Shown here in pieces: positions 5,747 to 7,069 of a DNA stretch of 7,069 nucleotides. The position numbers and the translations under genes were made by a program. The stretch spans positions 1 through 7,069 of the forward strand of contig USKC01000161.1 in NCBI GenBank assembly GCA_900555195.1. The letters run 5' to 3'. Numbering within the stretch: position 1 is the stretch's first letter; every line of letters begins with the position of its first letter. The notes beneath the pieces were generated by a model. That model was given only the letters and a program-made list of their open reading frames with translations, had not been told where the DNA came from and ran no database searches. Source of the stretch: an uncultured Lachnospiraceae bacterium (lineage in GTDB: Bacteria > Bacillota > Clostridia > Lachnospirales > Lachnospiraceae).

Positions 5747-6605
5747 ATCTGCACCACCGTCCGGAGGCGCCGCAGGGAAGGATCAGTCCTGTATCCCTGA
5801 CGGGAAGCCCGATTTCCCCAGCTTCCACATGCCCGCCGTAAAGAGGCGTGATGCATAGGTTCATCATATAAGAAAGAACGGCCGGCTGCAGTCCGGTGGT
5901 GTAGGAATTAATCAGGAAAAGCCGGGCGTCTTTGGAAAGCAAGCGTGTGCACAGTTTCAGGAAAGGGAAAATGCTTTCTTCGATTTTCCAGATCTCTCCC
6001 TTGGGGCCTCTGCCATAGGAAGGGGGATCCATGATGATTCCATCGTAGGAATTGCCCCTGCGAAGTTCCCGTTCCACGAATTTCACACAGTCATCCACCA
6101 GCCAGCGTATCGGCGCGTCGGAAAGCCCGGATACGGCAGCATTTTCCTTTGCCCAGGCGACCATGCCTTTGGAGGCATCCACATGTGTGACGCTGGCCCC
6201 GGCAGCTGCAGCGCTCAGGGTTGCTCCGCCGGTATAGGCGAACAGATTCAATATCTTTAAAGGCCTGCCCGCCTGGGAAAGGATATCAGCAACCCAGTCC
6301 CAGTTCACAGCCTGTTCCGGAAAGAGCCCTGTATGTTTGAAATTAAAAGGCTTCAGGCGGAATGTGAGGCTGCGGTAACCGATCTCCCATTCTTGTGGCA
6401 GGTTGAAAAATTCCCATTCGCCCCCTCCTTTGGAACTGCGATGATAATGTCCGTTCTTCTTTTTCCATCCCGGATTCTCATGATCAGATTCCCAGATGAC
6501 CTGAGGATCAGGACGTATCAGGAGGTATTTTCCCCAACGCTCCAGTTTTTCCCCGTTTCCGGTGTCGATCACTTCATAATCTTTCCACTTGTCCGCTATC
6601 CACAT
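5745..6605 (-). CDS. Class I SAM-dependent methyltransferase, RlmI/COG1092-like (PF10672 type)
   Basis: 286 residues, cytoplasmic. The SAM-binding motif I is NLFAYTGGATL (120-130), followed by the acidic ribose-binding residue in HVDASKG (141-147, D143). D171/D172 lie after the next strand (WLVDDCVKF). The catalytic motif IV is DPPSYGRGPKG (193-203). The segment FKHTGLFPEQ (89-98) is typical of this group. RlmI-type enzymes methylate 23S rRNA cytosine, but they carry an N-terminal PUA domain that this shorter protein lacks, with a different N-terminal region (1-85) in its place. An RNA substrate is therefore likely but the exact target is open. In DPPSYG the motif is like rRNA/tRNA C5 or RlmI-type enzymes rather than N6-adenine DNA enzymes (NPPY). 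On the minus strand, GAGGA lies about 8 nt before the ATG. The gene stands alone, convergent to the two-TM protein gene, and shares its terminator. Confidence 0.9.
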   Translation of the reverse strand: MWIADKWKDYEVIDTGNGEKLERWGKYLLIRPDPQVIWESDHENPGWKKKNGHYHRSSKGGGEWEFFNLPQEWEIGYRSLTFRLKPFNFKHTGLFPEQAVNWDWVADILSQAGRPLKILNLFAYTGGATLSAAAAGASVTHVDASKGMVAWAKENAAVSGLSDAPIRWLVDDCVKFVERELRRGNSYDGIIMDPPSYGRGPKGEIWKIEESIFPFLKLCTRLLSKDARLFLINSYTTGLQPAVLSYMMNLCITPLYGGHVEAGEIGLPVRDTGLILPCGASGRWCR

Positions 6606-6670
6606 AGTCCTGTCCTCATTCCCATATTCGACCAGATAATATATAAAGTTACTATTTCATGCGCCCTTAC

Positions 6671-6699
6671 ACTATACACTAAGCGTCCATGTAATGCAA
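6671..6699 (-). promoter_or_regulatory. Probable promoter for the methyltransferase gene
   Basis: On the minus strand TATAGT (complement of 6676-6671) matches five of six -10 positions. TTGCAT (complement of 6699-6694) is a partial -35 at exactly 17-bp spacing. It lies about 65 nt upstream of the start codon. A second AT-rich stretch nearer the gene (about 6636-6652) could also serve as a -10. Confidence 0.45.
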
Positions 6700-6700
6700 C

Positions 6701-6745
6701 AAAACCGTGATGGTTTTCCTAAAGCTGCCGTTTGTCCAGCCTTTT
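6701..6745. other. Two weak hairpins between the methyltransferase promoter and the terminal element
   Basis: AAAACC (6701-6706) pairs with GGTTTT (6712-6717) around a 5-nt loop; on the minus strand it is followed by TGTTG, so it is at best a poor terminator for transcription entering from the right. AAAGCTG (6720s) can pair with CAGcCTTT (6738-6745) with one bulged C, followed by further T on the + strand. Neither is convincing, and no gene is present in 6606-6756. Confidence 0.25.
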
Positions 6746-6756
6746 TCCGCCCGCCC

Positions 6757-7069
6757 GCCTCTTACAGCCGGCACAGGCCGAAGTGCGATCCGCAGACACA
6801 GGGCTCCCCTCGCATGGCATTTCTTTTCCGGCGAACCGCCTCAAAAATTGGCTGTTTCCAGGCTTTTGGGCCGGGAAGCTCTCCGCATGGCGGCTAAACT
6901 CCGCTCTTACGAGCGTCAAACAGCGCCGCCGGGACGTGCGGAAGAACTTCCCGCCCCAAAAACCTGGAAACAGCACAATTTTCTTACAGGTTCGCCGGAA
7001 AAGAAATGCCATGCGAGGGGAGCCCTGTGTCTGCGGACCGCACTTCGGCCTGTGCCGGCTGTAAGAGGC
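6757..7069. repeat. Large (at least 313 bp) near-perfect inverted repeat element at the window end
   Basis: The outer arms 6757-6837 and 6989-7069 are reverse complements over 81 bases with a single difference (A6788 against C7038). Moving inward there is a 6x6 unpaired loop (6838-6843/6983-6988), AAAATTG with its complement, a one-base bulge, a perfect 12-bp GCTGTTTCCAGG (6851-6862)/CCTGGAAACAGC (6963-6974), then paired blocks with scattered differences. It closes at an apex of CGCTC (6902-6906), loop TTAC, GAGCG (6911-6915). More than 120 pairs can form, as a DNA cruciform or one long RNA hairpin. Reading frames cross it on both strands, both containing MAFLFRRT because of the symmetry, but they have no Shine-Dalgarno site and no recognisable domain, so I call no gene here. 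The right arm stops at the last base of the window, so the true end is unknown. A miniature inverted-repeat element or a multicopy palindromic repeat is the best guess. Confidence 0.85.

Noticed and set aside
6719..7064. Short open frames on both strands across the terminal inverted repeat (starting MAFLFRRT or nearby)
   Set aside because: They exist because the repeat is open and symmetric. There is no Shine-Dalgarno site before the ATG (CTCCCCTCGC precedes it), and no known domain.
6757..7069. CRISPR array or a plain intrinsic terminator at the window end
   Set aside because: There are no regularly spaced direct repeats with spacers, and the stem is far too long and lacks a closing T-run for a terminator.
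1..7069. tRNA or rRNA genes
   Set aside because: No cloverleaf with a TTCGANNC-type arm and CCA-like end was noticed, and no conserved rRNA stretch is present.

Overview
The window reads as a chromosomal segment from a low-to-moderate GC Gram-positive anaerobe, most likely a gut Clostridia of the Lachnospiraceae type. The evidence is strong AGGAG-type Shine-Dalgarno sites before nearly every gene, a TTG start, a DUF3048 lipoprotein, a PadR regulator paired with a HAAS-type membrane protein, and a Q/N/G/Y-rich two-TM protein. The genus cannot be fixed from sequence alone. There is no phage, transposase, CRISPR or plasmid gene.

Layout: (1) 1-81 is a leader made of degenerate 12-bp repeats with dyad symmetry. 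(2) 82-1721 is a two-gene unit, a PadR-family repressor followed 2 nt later by a membrane protein. That protein joins an N-terminal HAAS-like (DUF1700/permease-prefix) helical domain to a divergent FtsW/RodA/SpoVE (SEDS) domain. (3) 1860-2834 encodes an aminoglycoside/choline kinase-fold phosphotransferase with its own probable promoter. (4) 2947-5060 holds three same-strand genes: a DUF3048 lipoprotein (YerB-like), the nickel metallochaperone HypA with a TTG start, and a DUF2752 membrane protein. A promoter over an 18-bp perfect palindrome probably drives them. (5) 5196-5702 encodes a protein with a pentapeptide-repeat, prion-like N-terminus and two TM helices; it sits behind a promoter and three tandem hairpins and ends at a bidirectional terminator. 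(6) Convergent to it (6605-5745) is a class I SAM-dependent methyltransferase of the RlmI/PF10672 type. (7) The last 313 bases form one large, nearly perfect inverted repeat with no credible gene, ending exactly at the window edge.

How the genes fit together: PadR and HAAS-SEDS form a plausible regulator/effector pair acting at the cell envelope. The lipoprotein, DUF2752 and two-TM proteins are also envelope proteins. HypA is cytoplasmic and has no hydrogenase or urease partner here, so its operon membership looks like co-transcription rather than a shared pathway. The signals most worth following are the terminal palindromic element, the 12-bp operator-like array before padR, and the HAAS-SEDS fusion.
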